Source: Candidatus Williamhamiltonella defendens (lineage in GTDB: Bacteria > Pseudomonadota > Gammaproteobacteria > Enterobacterales > Enterobacteriaceae). Taken from it: DNA of 64,000 bases. The stretch spans positions 248,001-312,000 of the forward strand of contig NZ_CAADHL010000002.1 in the NCBI RefSeq assembly GCF_900699045.1, read 5' to 3'. Every line of letters begins with the position of its first letter. The first letter of the stretch is position 1. The position numbers and the translations under genes were made by a program. The notes beneath the pieces were generated by a model. The model saw only the letters and a list, made by a program, of their open reading frames with translations. It was not told where the DNA came from and searched no databases. Shown here one piece after another: positions 10,954-21,497 of the stretch.

Positions 10954-11913
10954 ATGCACAAAAAAAATAATCATGCTGGTTTTATTCCACGTTTTGACAA
11001 AGCTTTTTTACATCCGCGTTATTGGGGAATCTGGTTCGGTGTTGGTTTGTTAGTACTTTTAAGCTATTTACCCATTAAATGGCGAGATGACCTAATGGCT
11101 TTCATTGGTTTTCTGGTAGGAAAATGTGCTAAAGGAGCGCGTCGGCGAGCTCGTATCAATCTCATTTATTGCATGTCGAACCTCACTGAGGTTCAGCGTG
11201 AAAAAATCATTGATGAGATGTTTTGTAATTTAACACAGCCGATTATGCTTATATTAGATCTTTGTCTTCGAGGTCCTCAATTCTTGGCCTCACGAGTACA
11301 TTGGCATGATCGCTTTATTTTAGATGAGATTGAAAAAAAGAAGACGAACATAATTCTTCTTCTTCCCCATGCTTGGTCAATAGACATTCCCGGTATGTTA
11401 TTGACCAGCGAGGGAAAACCGATCACCGCTATATTTCACCAACAACGTAATCCCCTATTTGATTATTTATGGAATTCTGCACGAATGCGTTTTGGGGCAT
11501 ATATGCATGCTCGTAAAGATACAATTAAACCGTTTATTCAAGCGATACAACAAGGATTTTGGGGGTACTATGCGCCAGATGAAGATTATGGCCCTGAAAA
11601 AAGTATTTTTGTTGATTTTTTTGATACTTATAAGGCTACTTTACCAACCTTAGGACGTTTAATGAAAATATGCAACGCCGTCGTTATTCCCATATTTCCG
11701 GTCTATAATTATCGTACTCACAGGATGGATATTTTTATTCGCCCCCCTATCAATAAATTTCTAGCATCAGAGGATGCTGAGATGGCACGTCATATTAATA
11801 AAGAGCTCGAAATTTTTTTAATTCGTTACCCATCACAATATATTTGGAGTTTAAAGTTGCTCAAAACACGCCGGAAAGGTGAAAGAGAGCCTTATCTACG
11901 AGAAGATATTTGA
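10954..11913 (+). CDS. lpxM: Lipid A myristoyltransferase
   Basis: Adds the last secondary acyl chain to Kdo2-lipid A at the inner membrane. One N-terminal membrane segment (YWGIWFGVGLLVLLSYLPI) is followed by the LpxL/LpxM acyltransferase domain with the HX4D motif HAWSID. The length of 319 residues and the motif FVDFF...TLPTLGRL fit LpxM of enterics rather than LpxL. The gene lies 32 bases after mepM, as in the conserved lpxM-mepM pair. Retention implies acylated lipid A is still made. Confidence 0.92.
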   Translation: MHKKNNHAGFIPRFDKAFLHPRYWGIWFGVGLLVLLSYLPIKWRDDLMAFIGFLVGKCAKGARRRARINLIYCMSNLTEVQREKIIDEMFCNLTQPIMLILDLCLRGPQFLASRVHWHDRFILDEIEKKKTNIILLLPHAWSIDIPGMLLTSEGKPITAIFHQQRNPLFDYLWNSARMRFGAYMHARKDTIKPFIQAIQQGFWGYYAPDEDYGPEKSIFVDFFDTYKATLPTLGRLMKICNAVVIPIFPVYNYRTHRMDIFIRPPINKFLASEDAEMARHINKELEIFLIRYPSQYIWSLKLLKTRRKGEREPYLREDI

Positions 11914-12077
11914 TTTTTTAAAAATCTGCACTCTAAAACCTTTAGAAATAATCGAACTGATATTTTTGCTTACATAGAGAGAAGATGGTCAGCAAATTTT
12001 TTTCTAATAGTGTACCCTTTCTATCGGGTATGAGAAAACAAAAGAATTTTTAAATAATGCATTTATTGAGGTAATAA

Positions 12078-12548
12078 GTGATTGATAATGATGGTTACCG
12101 CTTAAATGTCTGTATCGTAATTTGTAACAAAAAATGGCAAGTTTTATGGGATAAGCGTTATGGGCAAGATTCTTGGCAATTTCCTCAAGGAGGAATTGAT
12201 GTGACTGAATCGCCTGAGGAGACAAGGTATCGTAAGTTGTTTAAACAACTGTGGCTAAATAAAAAAGATGTTCGAATATTGACTTCCACTCCTTATTGGT
12301 TGAGTTACAAATTATCCAAACATTTAGTACGATGGAATACGGACTCAGTCTGTATTGGCCAAAAACAACAATAGTTTTTATTAAAGTTAACCTGTGACGA
12401 GAGCAATATCAATGTAGAATGCGAAAAAGCCACAGAATTTGATGGCTTGTGCTGGGTAAGCTTTTGGTGTCCAGTATGCCAAGTGGTGTCTTGTAAGCGG
12501 GGTGTTTATCATGAGGTGATGCAAGAGTTTTTTTCTTTCATTCTTTGA
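12078..12548 (+). pseudogene. rppH: RNA pyrophosphohydrolase RppH, nonsense-disrupted
   Basis: RppH removes pyrophosphate from mRNA 5' ends and starts RNase E decay. The GTG start and N-terminus ([20 protein letters not shown]) match the family. An in-frame TAG at 12372-12374 replaces a conserved tryptophan codon after CIGQKQ. The same frame then continues with readable RppH sequence (FLLKL..., [23 protein letters not shown]) to the TGA at 12546. The Nudix box is also ruined: the expected RELFEEVG reads RKLFKQLW, losing the metal-binding glutamates. Function is therefore very unlikely even if the stop were read through. Confidence 0.93.
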
Positions 12549-12589
12549 TTCAAAAGAATTTAATATGACATATAGTAGGTGGAAAAATA

Positions 12590-13600
12590 ATGTTCTACTC
12601 ATGTTTAAAAAAAATACTGTTTCAATTAGATCCTGAACACAGTCATGAAGTTACTTTTCGTTATCTTAAACGTATTACAGGCACACCATTACAATTTTTA
12701 ATCAGTCAGTCTGTTCCGACGAAATCGGTTGATTGTATGGGCCTTTCCTTTAAAAATCCTCTGGGATTAGCGGCTGGATTAGATAAAAATGGCGATTCTA
12801 TTGATGTATTAGGGGCAATGGGATTTGGTTTTATTGAAGTTGGGACTGTGACCCCTCTGCCTCAACAAGGGAATAAAAAACCTCGATTATTTCGAGTCAC
12901 TGAAGCAGAGGCGTTGATCAACCGTATGGGTTTTAATAACTTAGGGGTGGATTATTTAATAAATAATATTAAATGTTCCCGATTTGGGGGTGTATTGGGA
13001 ATTAATATCGGGAAAAATAAAGAAACTCCTTTAGAAGTCAGCAAAGAAGACTATCTCATCTGTATGGATAAAGTTTACCCTTATGCGGGTTATATCGCAG
13101 TGAATATTTCATCACCTAACACTGAAAAATTGCGTCAATTACAATATGGCGATCTTTTAGAAGATATGTTGACTTCAGTCAAAAAAAAACAGACTCAATT
13201 ACACGAGCAACATGATCGATATGTGCCTATAGCAGTTAAAATATCACCGGATTTAAGTGAAGAAGAACTCATTAAACTTGCAGATGCGTTTCTTAAACAT
13301 GAGATTGATGGAGTCATTGCGACCAATACAACTTTAGATCATTCTTTAATTCAAGGTTTAAATCACTTCCAGCAATCAGGAGGGGTAAGCGGACGCCCTT
13401 TACAGATAAGCAGCAACGAGACCATTCGACTTTTATCAAAAGAATTAAAAGGTCGCATTCCTATCATCGGTGTCGGTGGGGTCGACTCATTAATGGCCGC
13501 GCGTGAAAAAATTGCCGCGGGGGCATCTTTATTACAGCTTTATTCGGCGCTGATTTTTCATGGGCCTGCTTTAATTAAAAAGATCATTAATCATATTTAA
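12590..13600 (+). CDS. pyrD: Dihydroorotate dehydrogenase (quinone), class 2
   Basis: Oxidises dihydroorotate to orotate with electrons to membrane quinone, the fourth step of UMP synthesis. The N-terminal membrane-associating helices ([19 protein letters not shown]) mark class 2. The FMN/substrate barrel follows with [11 protein letters not shown], the catalytic serine region NISSPNT and the C-terminal GVGGV phosphate loop. 336 residues, as in E. coli. An AGGTGG binding site precedes the ATG. zapC, which follows pyrD in E. coli, is absent. Confidence 0.97.
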   Translation: MFYSCLKKILFQLDPEHSHEVTFRYLKRITGTPLQFLISQSVPTKSVDCMGLSFKNPLGLAAGLDKNGDSIDVLGAMGFGFIEVGTVTPLPQQGNKKPRLFRVTEAEALINRMGFNNLGVDYLINNIKCSRFGGVLGINIGKNKETPLEVSKEDYLICMDKVYPYAGYIAVNISSPNTEKLRQLQYGDLLEDMLTSVKKKQTQLHEQHDRYVPIAVKISPDLSEEELIKLADAFLKHEIDGVIATNTTLDHSLIQGLNHFQQSGGVSGRPLQISSNETIRLLSKELKGRIPIIGVGGVDSLMAAREKIAAGASLLQLYSALIFHGPALIKKIINHI

Positions 13601-13644
13601 TGTGAATAGACGAGCGATTTTTTCTGGACGTTTTTTATTTTGCT

Positions 13645-13953
13645 TTAATCCGAAAGTTTTAAATTTCCTTTAGGGATGCAACAACAAGAAATAATATTGC
13701 CGTCTTTATCCATGGCATCTTGAGTTAACGTTTTCACTTCTCCTATTATTATTTTTATTTGACACACACGACAGATCCCAGCGCGACAAGAATAAGGAAT
13801 TTCAATGCCTTGCTCTTTTAACTGTTCCAAGAGCACATGCTGCTTATTGCCCAAAAAACAAAGGCCATTAAATTCGATCCAGACTTGATTGGTAGTGTCC
13901 GTTATCGAAGGTATTAAGCTCATCTCTAATTTTTTTTCGTAAGGGGAGGACAT
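13645..13953 (-). CDS. ycbX: [2Fe-2S] ferredoxin domain, truncated remnant of YcbX
   Basis: 102 residues with a plant-type ferredoxin fold. The cluster cysteines appear as SCRAGICRVC (C-X4-C-X2-C) and a later CCC near residue 90. In E. coli the gene between pyrD and rlmL on this strand is ycbX, whose last ~85 residues are such a domain. The residues VLLEQLKEQGIEIPYSCRAG match that C-terminus better than they match the small ferredoxin YfaE. The N-terminal MOSC domain is gone, and there is no room for it: the next gene, rlmL, starts 115 bases away. A GGAG sits about 9 bases before ATG 13953, so the fragment could be translated alone. Whether it functions is unknown. Confidence 0.75.
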   Translation of the reverse strand: MSSPYEKKLEMSLIPSITDTTNQVWIEFNGLCFLGNKQHVLLEQLKEQGIEIPYSCRAGICRVCQIKIIIGEVKTLTQDAMDKDGNIISCCCIPKGNLKLSD

Positions 13954-14068
13954 CTCATTTTCTCCAAAATATTAATGATTAATTTTTCGCTACTCGATGA
14001 TAAAAAGATATCATCTCGAAAGATATATCCATATTCCATTTTTCCTATCCATAAAAACCACTTTATAT

Positions 14069-16189
14069 ATGACTGATTTTTTTGCTAGTACCTCATACGG
14101 TTTAGAAGAACTCCTTAAAAATGAATTAATCGAATTAGGTGCGACGGATTGTAAAATTGTGCAGGGAGGTCTTTATTTTCAAGGCGATGATCGGCTTTTG
14201 TATCAAAGCTTATTGTGGAGCCGTCTTGCTTCCCGAATTTTATTGCCGCTTGCCAAATTTTCAGTTCATCGTGATCAAGATCTCTATCTGGGTACTCGAG
14301 AGATTAATTGGCTCAACTTATTTTCTATCGATAACACTTTTTCGGTGCATTTTAAAGGTATGAATGACGTCATCCGAAATACGCAATATGGCGCACTAAA
14401 GGTGAAAGACGCTGTTGTAGATCACTTTATGAAACAAAAAAATGATCGTCCTTTTGTTTCAATATCACATCCAGATATCCGCATTCATGTTTTCCTACAA
14501 GGAGATAAAGCCAATATTTCATTAGATTTCAGTGGAGCACAGGGTTTGCATCAACGGGGATATCGGGCTCAAGGCGGTCAAGCACCATTAAAAGAAAACT
14601 TGGCTGCTGCAATTATAATGAGATCTGGCTGGCAAAAAGGCACAACTTTGGTGGATCCGATGTGCGGATCGGGTACATTACTGATTGAAGCCGCTATGAT
14701 GGCCGCCGATCAAGCACCTAGGTTAAAGCGTTTGCATTGGGGCTTCCAAGCCTGGAAGGGATTTGATCTTCTTTTATGGGGTGACTTGCTTAAAAAAGCT
14801 CAGCTTCGGGCGGCTCATGGTTTGAAAAATACAGCACCTTATTTTTTTGGAACAGATCAAGATCCCCAAGCGATTAGGATTGCAAAAAACAATGTTCGTG
14901 AAGCAGGATTAGAAGATCTCATTAAATTATCTGTTCAAGAGGTGAGCCAGCTGGTGTTAAATTTTCCGCTGATCACTCTGTGGAATAAAAAATTGGCAGG
15001 AACATTGGTTTGTAACCCTCCTTATGGAGAACGGCTTTTGAGTAAGCCTAAATTGATGGTGCTTTACACCACCTTAGGACGCGTGATGAAAACCGTGTTC
15101 AGAGGTTGGAAAGCCTCCATTTTCAGTGGCTCATCTGATTTACTGAGCTTTTTATCATTACGCGCTGAGCGGCAATTTAAAGCGAAAAATGGCGCGCTTG
15201 ATTGTTATCAAAAAAATTATTCGTTAAGAGATTATCCCCTGATAATCCCAGCTGCAGATTTTGCGAATCGGCTGCGTAAAAATAGCCGTCAACGTGGCAA
15301 GTGGGCACAAAAAGAAGGCATTGACTGTTATCGTTTATATGATGCGGATTTGCCTGATTATAACGTGGCTTTAGATCGCTATAGTGATAAGGTTATCCTT
15401 CAAGAATATAAAGCGCCTAAAACAATTGATGAAAAAAAAGCGCGAAAACGCTTGCAAGATATTATTCAAGCCAGCTTGGCTGTGCTGAAATTAGCACCTA
15501 ATCAGCTGATCCTTAAAGTTCGTCAGCCTCAATCCGGTAAACAACAATATGTGAAATTATCTCAAAAAGAAGAGCTTGTTTTAGTCAAAGAATACCATGC
15601 ACGTTTATGGGTTAACTTAACGGATTACCTGGACACGGGGCTGTTTTTAGATCATCGTCTTACTCGCCAAATACTCGCGAAACTCAGCCAAGGAAAAGAT
15701 TTTTTAAATCTATTCGCTTACACCGGCAGTGCCACTGTTCATGCGGGATTGGGCGGCGCGCGAAGCACCACTAGTGTTGATATGTCGCGTACTTATTTAG
15801 AATGGGCAAAAAAAAATCTTAACACCAATGGATTAACGGGATCACGGCATCGTTTTATCCAAGAAGAGTGTTTCACTTGGCTCCAGCATCAAAAAGATGA
15901 GCAATTTGATTGCATTTTTCTTGATCCCCCGACTTTTTCAAATTCAAAGCGGATGAAAAGCACTTTTGAAGTTCAACGAGATTATTTATTACTTATAAAA
16001 ACGATTAAAACGCTACTGCGTCCTAAAGGAAAGCTAATTTTTTCTTGTAATAAAAGAGGTTTTCATCTTGATTTATCTCAAATTTCCTTTTTAGGGTTTG
16101 AAGCAAAAGATCTCAGCAGACAAACAGAATCTGTGGATTTTGCTCATCATCGGCCAATGCATCATTGCTGGCTATTAACAAAAAAATAA
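14069..16189 (+). CDS. rlmL: 23S rRNA (guanine2445-N2)/(guanine2069-N7) methyltransferase RlmKL
   Basis: Bifunctional methyltransferase that modifies G2445 (N-terminal RlmL half) and G2069 (C-terminal RlmK half). Order: THUMP domain (about 50-155), first Rossmann methyltransferase with [14 protein letters not shown] and the catalytic NPPYGERL, then a second with [18 protein letters not shown] and [11 protein letters not shown]. About 706 residues (E. coli 702). ATG 14069 ([16 protein letters not shown]) aligns with the E. coli start; the open frame runs 24 codons further upstream without similarity. uup follows after 15 bases, as in E. coli. Confidence 0.96.
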   Translation: MTDFFASTSYGLEELLKNELIELGATDCKIVQGGLYFQGDDRLLYQSLLWSRLASRILLPLAKFSVHRDQDLYLGTREINWLNLFSIDNTFSVHFKGMNDVIRNTQYGALKVKDAVVDHFMKQKNDRPFVSISHPDIRIHVFLQGDKANISLDFSGAQGLHQRGYRAQGGQAPLKENLAAAIIMRSGWQKGTTLVDPMCGSGTLLIEAAMMAADQAPRLKRLHWGFQAWKGFDLLLWGDLLKKAQLRAAHGLKNTAPYFFGTDQDPQAIRIAKNNVREAGLEDLIKLSVQEVSQLVLNFPLITLWNKKLAGTLVCNPPYGERLLSKPKLMVLYTTLGRVMKTVFRGWKASIFSGSSDLLSFLSLRAERQFKAKNGALDCYQKNYSLRDYPLIIPAADFANRLRKNSRQRGKWAQKEGIDCYRLYDADLPDYNVALDRYSDKVILQEYKAPKTIDEKKARKRLQDIIQASLAVLKLAPNQLILKVRQPQSGKQQYVKLSQKEELVLVKEYHARLWVNLTDYLDTGLFLDHRLTRQILAKLSQGKDFLNLFAYTGSATVHAGLGGARSTTSVDMSRTYLEWAKKNLNTNGLTGSRHRFIQEECFTWLQHQKDEQFDCIFLDPPTFSNSKRMKSTFEVQRDYLLLIKTIKTLLRPKGKLIFSCNKRGFHLDLSQISFLGFEAKDLSRQTESVDFAHHRPMHHCWLLTKK

Positions 16190-16204
16190 GGAATAAAAAA
16201 AACC

Positions 16205-18145
16205 ATGTCATTAATCAGCTTATCGGGGGCTTACCTTTCATTCAGCGACGCCCCCTTATTGGATTACACCCAATTACATGTTGAACCCAATGAACGGGTC
16301 TGTTTGGTGGGACGTAATGGCACAGGAAAATCCACGCTATTAAAAATTTTAAACAAAGAAATGTCACTTGATGATGGGAAAATGGTTTATCAACAGGATC
16401 TGGTGGTGGCACTCTTACAGCAGGATCCTCCTCGAGAGGTAGCTGGCACTGTATTTGATTTTATTTCTGAAGGTGTAAAAAAACAGTCTGCTCATTTAAA
16501 AACTTACCAAGATATTTTAAATAAAATAGCAACGGATCCCAGCGAAAAAAATTTAGAACAATTGGCGACATTACAAAATATCTTAGATCATCAAGATTTA
16601 TGGCAATTAAAGACACGAATTCATGACGTGATTAAACAGTTAGGGTTATCTGCTGAGCAGAAATTATCTTATTTATCAGGCGGTTGGCTACGTAAAGCTG
16701 CTTTAGGAAGGGCTCTCGTCAGCGCTCCTGAAGTGTTATTATTGGATGAACCTACTAATCATTTGGATATTGAAAGCATTCAATGGTTAGAAAAATTTTT
16801 AAAAAATTTTGAAGGTAGCCTGGTTTTCATTTCCCATGATCGTTCTTTTATTAGCACCATCGCCACCCGTATTGTGGATCTGGATCGCGGAAAATTAACT
16901 TCTTGGCCAGGAAATTATGCCTTTTATTTAGAGAAAAAAGAAGACGCCTTACGGATTGAAGAACTGCAAAATGCCGAATTTGATCGCAAATTGGCTCAAG
17001 AAGAGATCTGGATCCGCCATGGGATTAAAGCCCGCCGAACACGTAATGAAGGTCGGGTACGAGCTTTAAAATTATTAAGAAAGCAACGTTCTGAACGAAA
17101 AGACGTCATAGGTAAGGCAAAAATACAATGGGAAGAGCAAGAACGTTCAGGAAAAATGGTTTTTGAATTAGAAAATGTTTTTTATACATTATTAGACCAA
17201 ACATTAATCTATGATTTTTCTGTTCAGGTGTTGAGAGGAGACAAAATTGCACTTGTTGGTCCGAATGGGTGCGGTAAAACTACGTTATTAAAGTTGATGC
17301 TCGGCGAATTGAAAGCAAAAAGTGGAAAAATATATCGCGGTACGCATCTTGATGTGGCCTATTTTGATCAGCATCGAGCAGAATTAGATCCACAAAAAAC
17401 AGTGCTGGACAACTTAGCAGAAGGGAAACAAGAAGTGATGATTAACGGGCGCTTGCGCCACGTTTTGGGTTATTTACAAGATTTTTTATTCCATCCTAAA
17501 CGAGCGATGACACCGGTCAAAGTGCTCTCAGGGGGAGAGCGTCATCGGTTATTACTTGCCAAACTGTTTTTAAAACCCAGCAATCTGCTTGTTTTAGACG
17601 AGCCTACCAATGATTTAGACATTGAAACATTGGAACTGTTAGAAGAAATGATTGAATCTTATCAAGGCACTGTATTATTGGTCAGTCATGATCGACAATT
17701 CGTGGATAATGTGGTGACAGAATGTTGGATTTTTGAAGGAGATGGGAAAATCAATCGTTTTATTGGGGGGTATTCTGATGCTTATCAACAAAGAGCAAAT
17801 TCCAAATTCATGCATCAAAAAATAGAGGTAGGGACCTCACCATCGCTATTGCCAATACAAAAACAGAGTGGTACACCAAGAAGCTTGCAAACACATCAAA
17901 TTTCAGGATATAAACTGAGTTATCAGCAAAAAAAAGAACTAGAACAATTACCTATAGAATTAGAAGCATTAGAAGAAAATATCTCGCTTTTGCAATCTGA
18001 GGTCAGCGCCCCGGATTTTTTTTCAAAACATCAGAACGAAACACAACAGAAACTGAACACATTAAGGGATTCTGAACGCGCTCTGGAAGAGGCCTTTGCC
18101 CGATGGGCATATTTAGAGACGTTTAAAAAAAATAAAAAAATCTAA
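16205..18145 (+). CDS. uup: ABC-F family ATPase Uup
   Basis: Duplicated ABC ATPase without membrane domain; E. coli Uup binds branched DNA/ribosomes and limits precise transposon excision. Domain 1: GRNGTGKSTLLK, LSGGWLRKAALGRAL, LLDEPTNHLD. Then an arm/linker rich in Arg and Lys (about 255-310). Domain 2: GPNGCGKTTLLK, LSGGERHRLLLAK, LVLDEPTNDLD. A C-terminal coiled-coil domain (about 560-640) completes it. 646 residues (E. coli 635). It lies 15 bases behind rlmL. pqiA, the next gene in E. coli, is missing. Confidence 0.96.
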   Translation: MSLISLSGAYLSFSDAPLLDYTQLHVEPNERVCLVGRNGTGKSTLLKILNKEMSLDDGKMVYQQDLVVALLQQDPPREVAGTVFDFISEGVKKQSAHLKTYQDILNKIATDPSEKNLEQLATLQNILDHQDLWQLKTRIHDVIKQLGLSAEQKLSYLSGGWLRKAALGRALVSAPEVLLLDEPTNHLDIESIQWLEKFLKNFEGSLVFISHDRSFISTIATRIVDLDRGKLTSWPGNYAFYLEKKEDALRIEELQNAEFDRKLAQEEIWIRHGIKARRTRNEGRVRALKLLRKQRSERKDVIGKAKIQWEEQERSGKMVFELENVFYTLLDQTLIYDFSVQVLRGDKIALVGPNGCGKTTLLKLMLGELKAKSGKIYRGTHLDVAYFDQHRAELDPQKTVLDNLAEGKQEVMINGRLRHVLGYLQDFLFHPKRAMTPVKVLSGGERHRLLLAKLFLKPSNLLVLDEPTNDLDIETLELLEEMIESYQGTVLLVSHDRQFVDNVVTECWIFEGDGKINRFIGGYSDAYQQRANSKFMHQKIEVGTSPSLLPIQKQSGTPRSLQTHQISGYKLSYQQKKELEQLPIELEALEENISLLQSEVSAPDFFSKHQNETQQKLNTLRDSERALEEAFARWAYLETFKKNKKI

Positions 18146-19664
18146 TAAAAGACAGGAGAGATAAAATGCCCGATATTGCGAGTCAAGGGACCACAATTAA
18201 TTTAATTTAACTCTTTATCTATGTAAAATTATAATGGAAAAACCTTTAAAAATTAAAAAAATTAGAAAAAATAAAGATAGATTTTATTTTATTTCATCAT
18301 AATAATCTATTTTATGTTCTCTAAGTTAGATTTATGACGAAATTTAACATTTCTCTGTAAAATTTACTATTTTGTCATATTCTTTATCTTTTTATTATTA
18401 TTTTTCGGCTTTTAATAATTTCTTCTTAAAAATGTTTTTAAAGTGTTTAAAACGGAATTTTAATATTTTTATTTCTTTACTTAATAACTGCCTCTTTAAA
18501 GAATTAAATTCTTCTGTTGATTTTCTATATTTTATTATAGTTTAGCTGTACTATTATTGCTTATTAAGATTGAATTTTATATAATCAACGCTTTTAGCAA
18601 TTATCTTTACTATTTTTTGTACGACTTATTAAATTTATACTGTTTGTTAACATTTTCATACATATCTTATTTTTATTTATTTTAAACAACTTTATTTTAA
18701 TTTTTTAAATAAAAATAATTTGATTTAAATTTAAAATAATTGTGAACAAAGAAGACACATTTTATAAAAATAAAAAAATTAAACAACAGAAAAATGAAAT
18801 TTTCAAGGAAAAAATATTTAGCTAAATGTAACGGAGTGAAAAATGCCTCAAACAGAGAAAATCGTTATTAATACACTGCTAGTGATTACTCGAATCGTGC
18901 TCAGCATTTAAGTGAGTGAACACTGGAAAGTGTGGTCATTGTCAGCCGGCATGGTAAGCGGCCACTAAATTGACATCTTTAATGCACAGGGTGCTTAATT
19001 CCTAGCCTGTTTGGGAGGTTCCTGTATTATATTTAATCATGTGAGTTTTGATTATTTTATAAAAATTCATTTTTTAATAGGAGAATCTATGTTTTCATTT
19101 TTTATCATCCTTGAAAAATCAAGCTTAACATGCATATGTTAACATTGGCATATCACCGATACAAATCGGTGATAAATGCACTGGCACTGATTCTATCATA
19201 ATATGAAAACTATTCAAAAACATTATAAATCCGCTTTCTAACTGATTTTATTCGATTAAAGTGAGTCGTACCATCAGATGGCTTCATAAATTATCGGTCA
19301 AAACAGATGCTTTTAATCTTCGTTTAATTCAACAACCATAATTTCATATATACTCTATAAAAATTCTAAAATTCTAAAATTCTAAAATTAAAAACATCTT
19401 TATTTTTCTAAGTTAATTTTTTATAAAATGTATTATAATTGTTTATTTTTTAAAAAATCATTATTATTTATTGAAATAAGTACTTACAATAAAAAGTGAT
19501 TGTTTATGCTAAATTTATTTAAGTGAAATTTAATGATTTTTATAGTATATTAATATATTAAATGTAAAAGTTACATTTTTAGTGGATATATTTATATTTT
19601 TATCATTCAGAACGAATTTGATTTTAGGAATCAAAACAGAATGATAATGATTAAGGAGGAAAGA
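18146..19664. other. A+T-rich decayed region after uup
   Basis: About 1.5 kb without an intact gene. A binding-site-like AGGAGA and ATG at 18165 open only 14 codons (MPDIASQGTTINLI). A second short frame from ATG 18843 (MPQTEKIVINTLLVIT) is interrupted by stops after 22 codons. Neither is recognised. A perfect 10-bp stem with a 4-base loop lies at 19151-19174, and three tandem copies of ATTCTAAA at 19363-19386. The rest is A+T-rich DNA with no readable similarity to pqiABC or to the genes that flank slyA in E. coli. Confidence 0.6.
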
Positions 19665-20118
19665 TTGAAATCGACACTAGGATCTGATTTATCTCGATTA
19701 GTACGCTGATGGCGGGCTTTTATCGATGATAAACTAAAACCACTGGATTGCACTCAATCACACTGGGTAACATTGTATAATGTTAACCGTTTACCGCTTG
19801 AACAATCTCAAACTCAAATACAGTTAGTAAAAGCAATTGGTATAGAACAGCCTTCATTGGTGCGGACTCTTGATCAATAATTGGAAGACAAAGCTTTAAT
19901 TACCCAGCATTGTTGCTCGAACGCTCGACGAGCTAAGCGTATACAACTAACAAGTGAAGGAAGTGACACTATTAAAAGTAGAAAATATTATTCATGAAAC
20001 AAGCAAAGATATTTTGCAAGGAATTTCTGCAGTAGAAATTAAACTTTTATCAAATTTGATAGAAAAATTGAAAAACATTAAAGATTTACAAGATATAAAA
20101 AATACTACTGTTACATAA
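19665..20118 (+). pseudogene. slyA: MarR-family regulator SlyA, disrupted
   Basis: SlyA is a winged-helix regulator that counters H-NS at virulence and envelope genes. After AGGAGG, a TTG start (as in enteric slyA) opens KSTLGSDLSRLVR, then TGA at 19707. The frame goes on with SlyA sequence: [41 protein letters not shown], an inserted TAA codon, LEDKALITQ and RRAKRIQLTSEG. A frameshift near 19970 leads to the C-terminal part DILQGISAVEIKLLSNLIEK. Two stops and one frameshift make it a clear pseudogene. Its normal convergent neighbour slyB is now 4 kb away. Confidence 0.92.
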
Positions 20119-20626
20119 TAAAAAACAGTTTTTATTCAAAAAAGAATAACATTAAATTAAAAGTACTATTTTAATATCAATGTAGTATATGAATTAATTT
20201 CCTTTTTCTGTTTTTATGTATACAGTTATGTGCAATATATTTTTGCACCTCATATTTTTTCGGATAAATTCCCATTCTATTACCAGTCACTTTTGACTTT
20301 AAAAAACTGGATTATGTTCAGGTGTTTAAATGTCGCGCTGAGCGGCCAAAACATCTTGGTGAATAACCGGAAAGTATCAAACTTGTATCAGCAAAATACC
20401 GATTTCTATTGTCAAAATTTATTATTGACTATGCATGACCATATTCTCGCGTAATATTGATTAGGGATTACCGGTAACTGTACTTTTTTCTGTTTCCTAA
20501 ACAGAAATCGTGGGCATGATTGAATAATGACATGCTGGCAAAAGCGTGAAAATGGCATGACTGAAAGAGCCGCGAAATTGGCAACTGACACCAATTCTGT
20601 TGTCCTGTTCTTTATATCTCTTTGAT
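20119..20626. other. Decayed DNA between slyA and the unidentified gene remnant
   Basis: No intact gene. A 74-codon frame (20230-20454) ends ...NNRKVSNLYQQNTDF...MHDHILA and reads like coding sequence in its second half, but I do not recognise it. Base composition rises in G+C towards 20600, which suggests that the left edge of the inserted material lies around 20.2-20.6 kb. Confidence 0.45.
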
Positions 20627-21382
20627 ATGGTGATTAGCTTTGATTCACGTAAAGAGGAGTATATCAACATCACAGGCGCTAATGTCGCCGGTATAAAACA
20701 TTAGGCTATGCAGCCAATCTCACCAGCTGTAGAGTAGAAACCGAGAGAGGGTCACTTGAAAATATAGCGCGGTTTTTAAGGAGCAGTCGAGGTGCATACC
20801 CGTCATGCTCATGGCAACTGATAGGACATGAGTGCGCCCTCTTCACCGGTGTGGCTAATAAACTGGCATCCATGCTCTATTATCGCGCCAATTAATACGC
20901 CCAACGGTTAGACATTGATGAAAATAACCTGATTGCGATGTACGAAAGCATTAATCGCTTTTCTGCAGACTATGAGTATGTTCTGGCAAATCGGATTGAA
21001 TGCGGTGTTTGCCGCCAAAAAGTCAAATCAGTTTATGACCTCGATGACATGATTGACGAGTTTATTTAGTATTTTCGCGATAAAGTCTGGGCAAATTTAG
21101 CCGTCGGATTGAGTAGTGAGATAAAAAATCTAGCAAACGACTGCTTGATAATTTTCCAAAAATTGAAAACGCATTTAGCAGCGTCATTAAAGATATCTTG
21201 GAGCCGCTGAAATAGTGAGTCGCGTTGTCTGGCGAATCAGTCAAGTGATTCGGTAGGTTTTTAACTGGCTGTGCTCTTTAGATGAAAAACTCATCACCAC
21301 CTTTAGCGGATTGGCAGAGGCTATTTGGGTAAAATTGTTATCAAACAGGGGTAACTTAACATTAAGCTTAAATTGGTAAGGT
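20627..21382 (+). pseudogene. Unidentified decayed gene(s) inside the slyA-slyB insertion
   Basis: A chain of frames reads as one former protein of about 195 residues. It runs MVISFDSRKEEYINITGANV (20627), frameshift near 20697, GYAANLTSCRVETERGSLEN, HECALFTGVANKLASMLYYR, TAA at 20893, RLDIDENNLIAMYESINRFS, a CGVC pair, YDLDDMIDEFI, TAG at 21067, VWANLAVGLSSEI, frameshift near 21125, and LLDNFPKIENAFSSVIKD to TAG at 21212. A second frame (GTG 21215) gives VSRVVWRISQVIR, a TAG, then FNWLCSLDEKLITTFSGLAE to about 21380. No family is recognised. The phage tail-fibre remnant just downstream suggests phage or effector-cargo origin, which is inference. Confidence 0.45.
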
Positions 21383-21497
21383 TCAACGCCTATACAAATG
21401 CAGCAGGTGATAACGGTATTTTAGATTTTATATAAACAATCGTTATATGGAGAGGTGTGATGTCGGTAGTTGGTCAGTTATATTAATAGGAAATAGT

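Noticed and set aside
12387..12602. Minus-strand frame across the rppH 3' half
   Set aside because: It covers the readable plus-strand RppH C-terminus and has no similarity of its own.
13645..13953. Call as YfaE, the ferredoxin for ribonucleotide reductase
   Set aside because: Position between pyrD and rlmL on the minus strand, and the VLLEQLKEQGI...IPYSCRAGIC segment, fit the YcbX C-terminus better; no nrdAB is nearby.
19363..19389. Three tandem copies of ATTCTAAA as a possible CRISPR or iteron
   Set aside because: Only three 8-base units with no spacers, in A+T-rich DNA; slippage explains it. No CRISPR array or cas gene is visible anywhere in the window.
19707..19709. Readthrough/recoding of the slyA TGA
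   Set aside because: The gene also has an inserted TAA codon and a frameshift, so recoding would not restore it.
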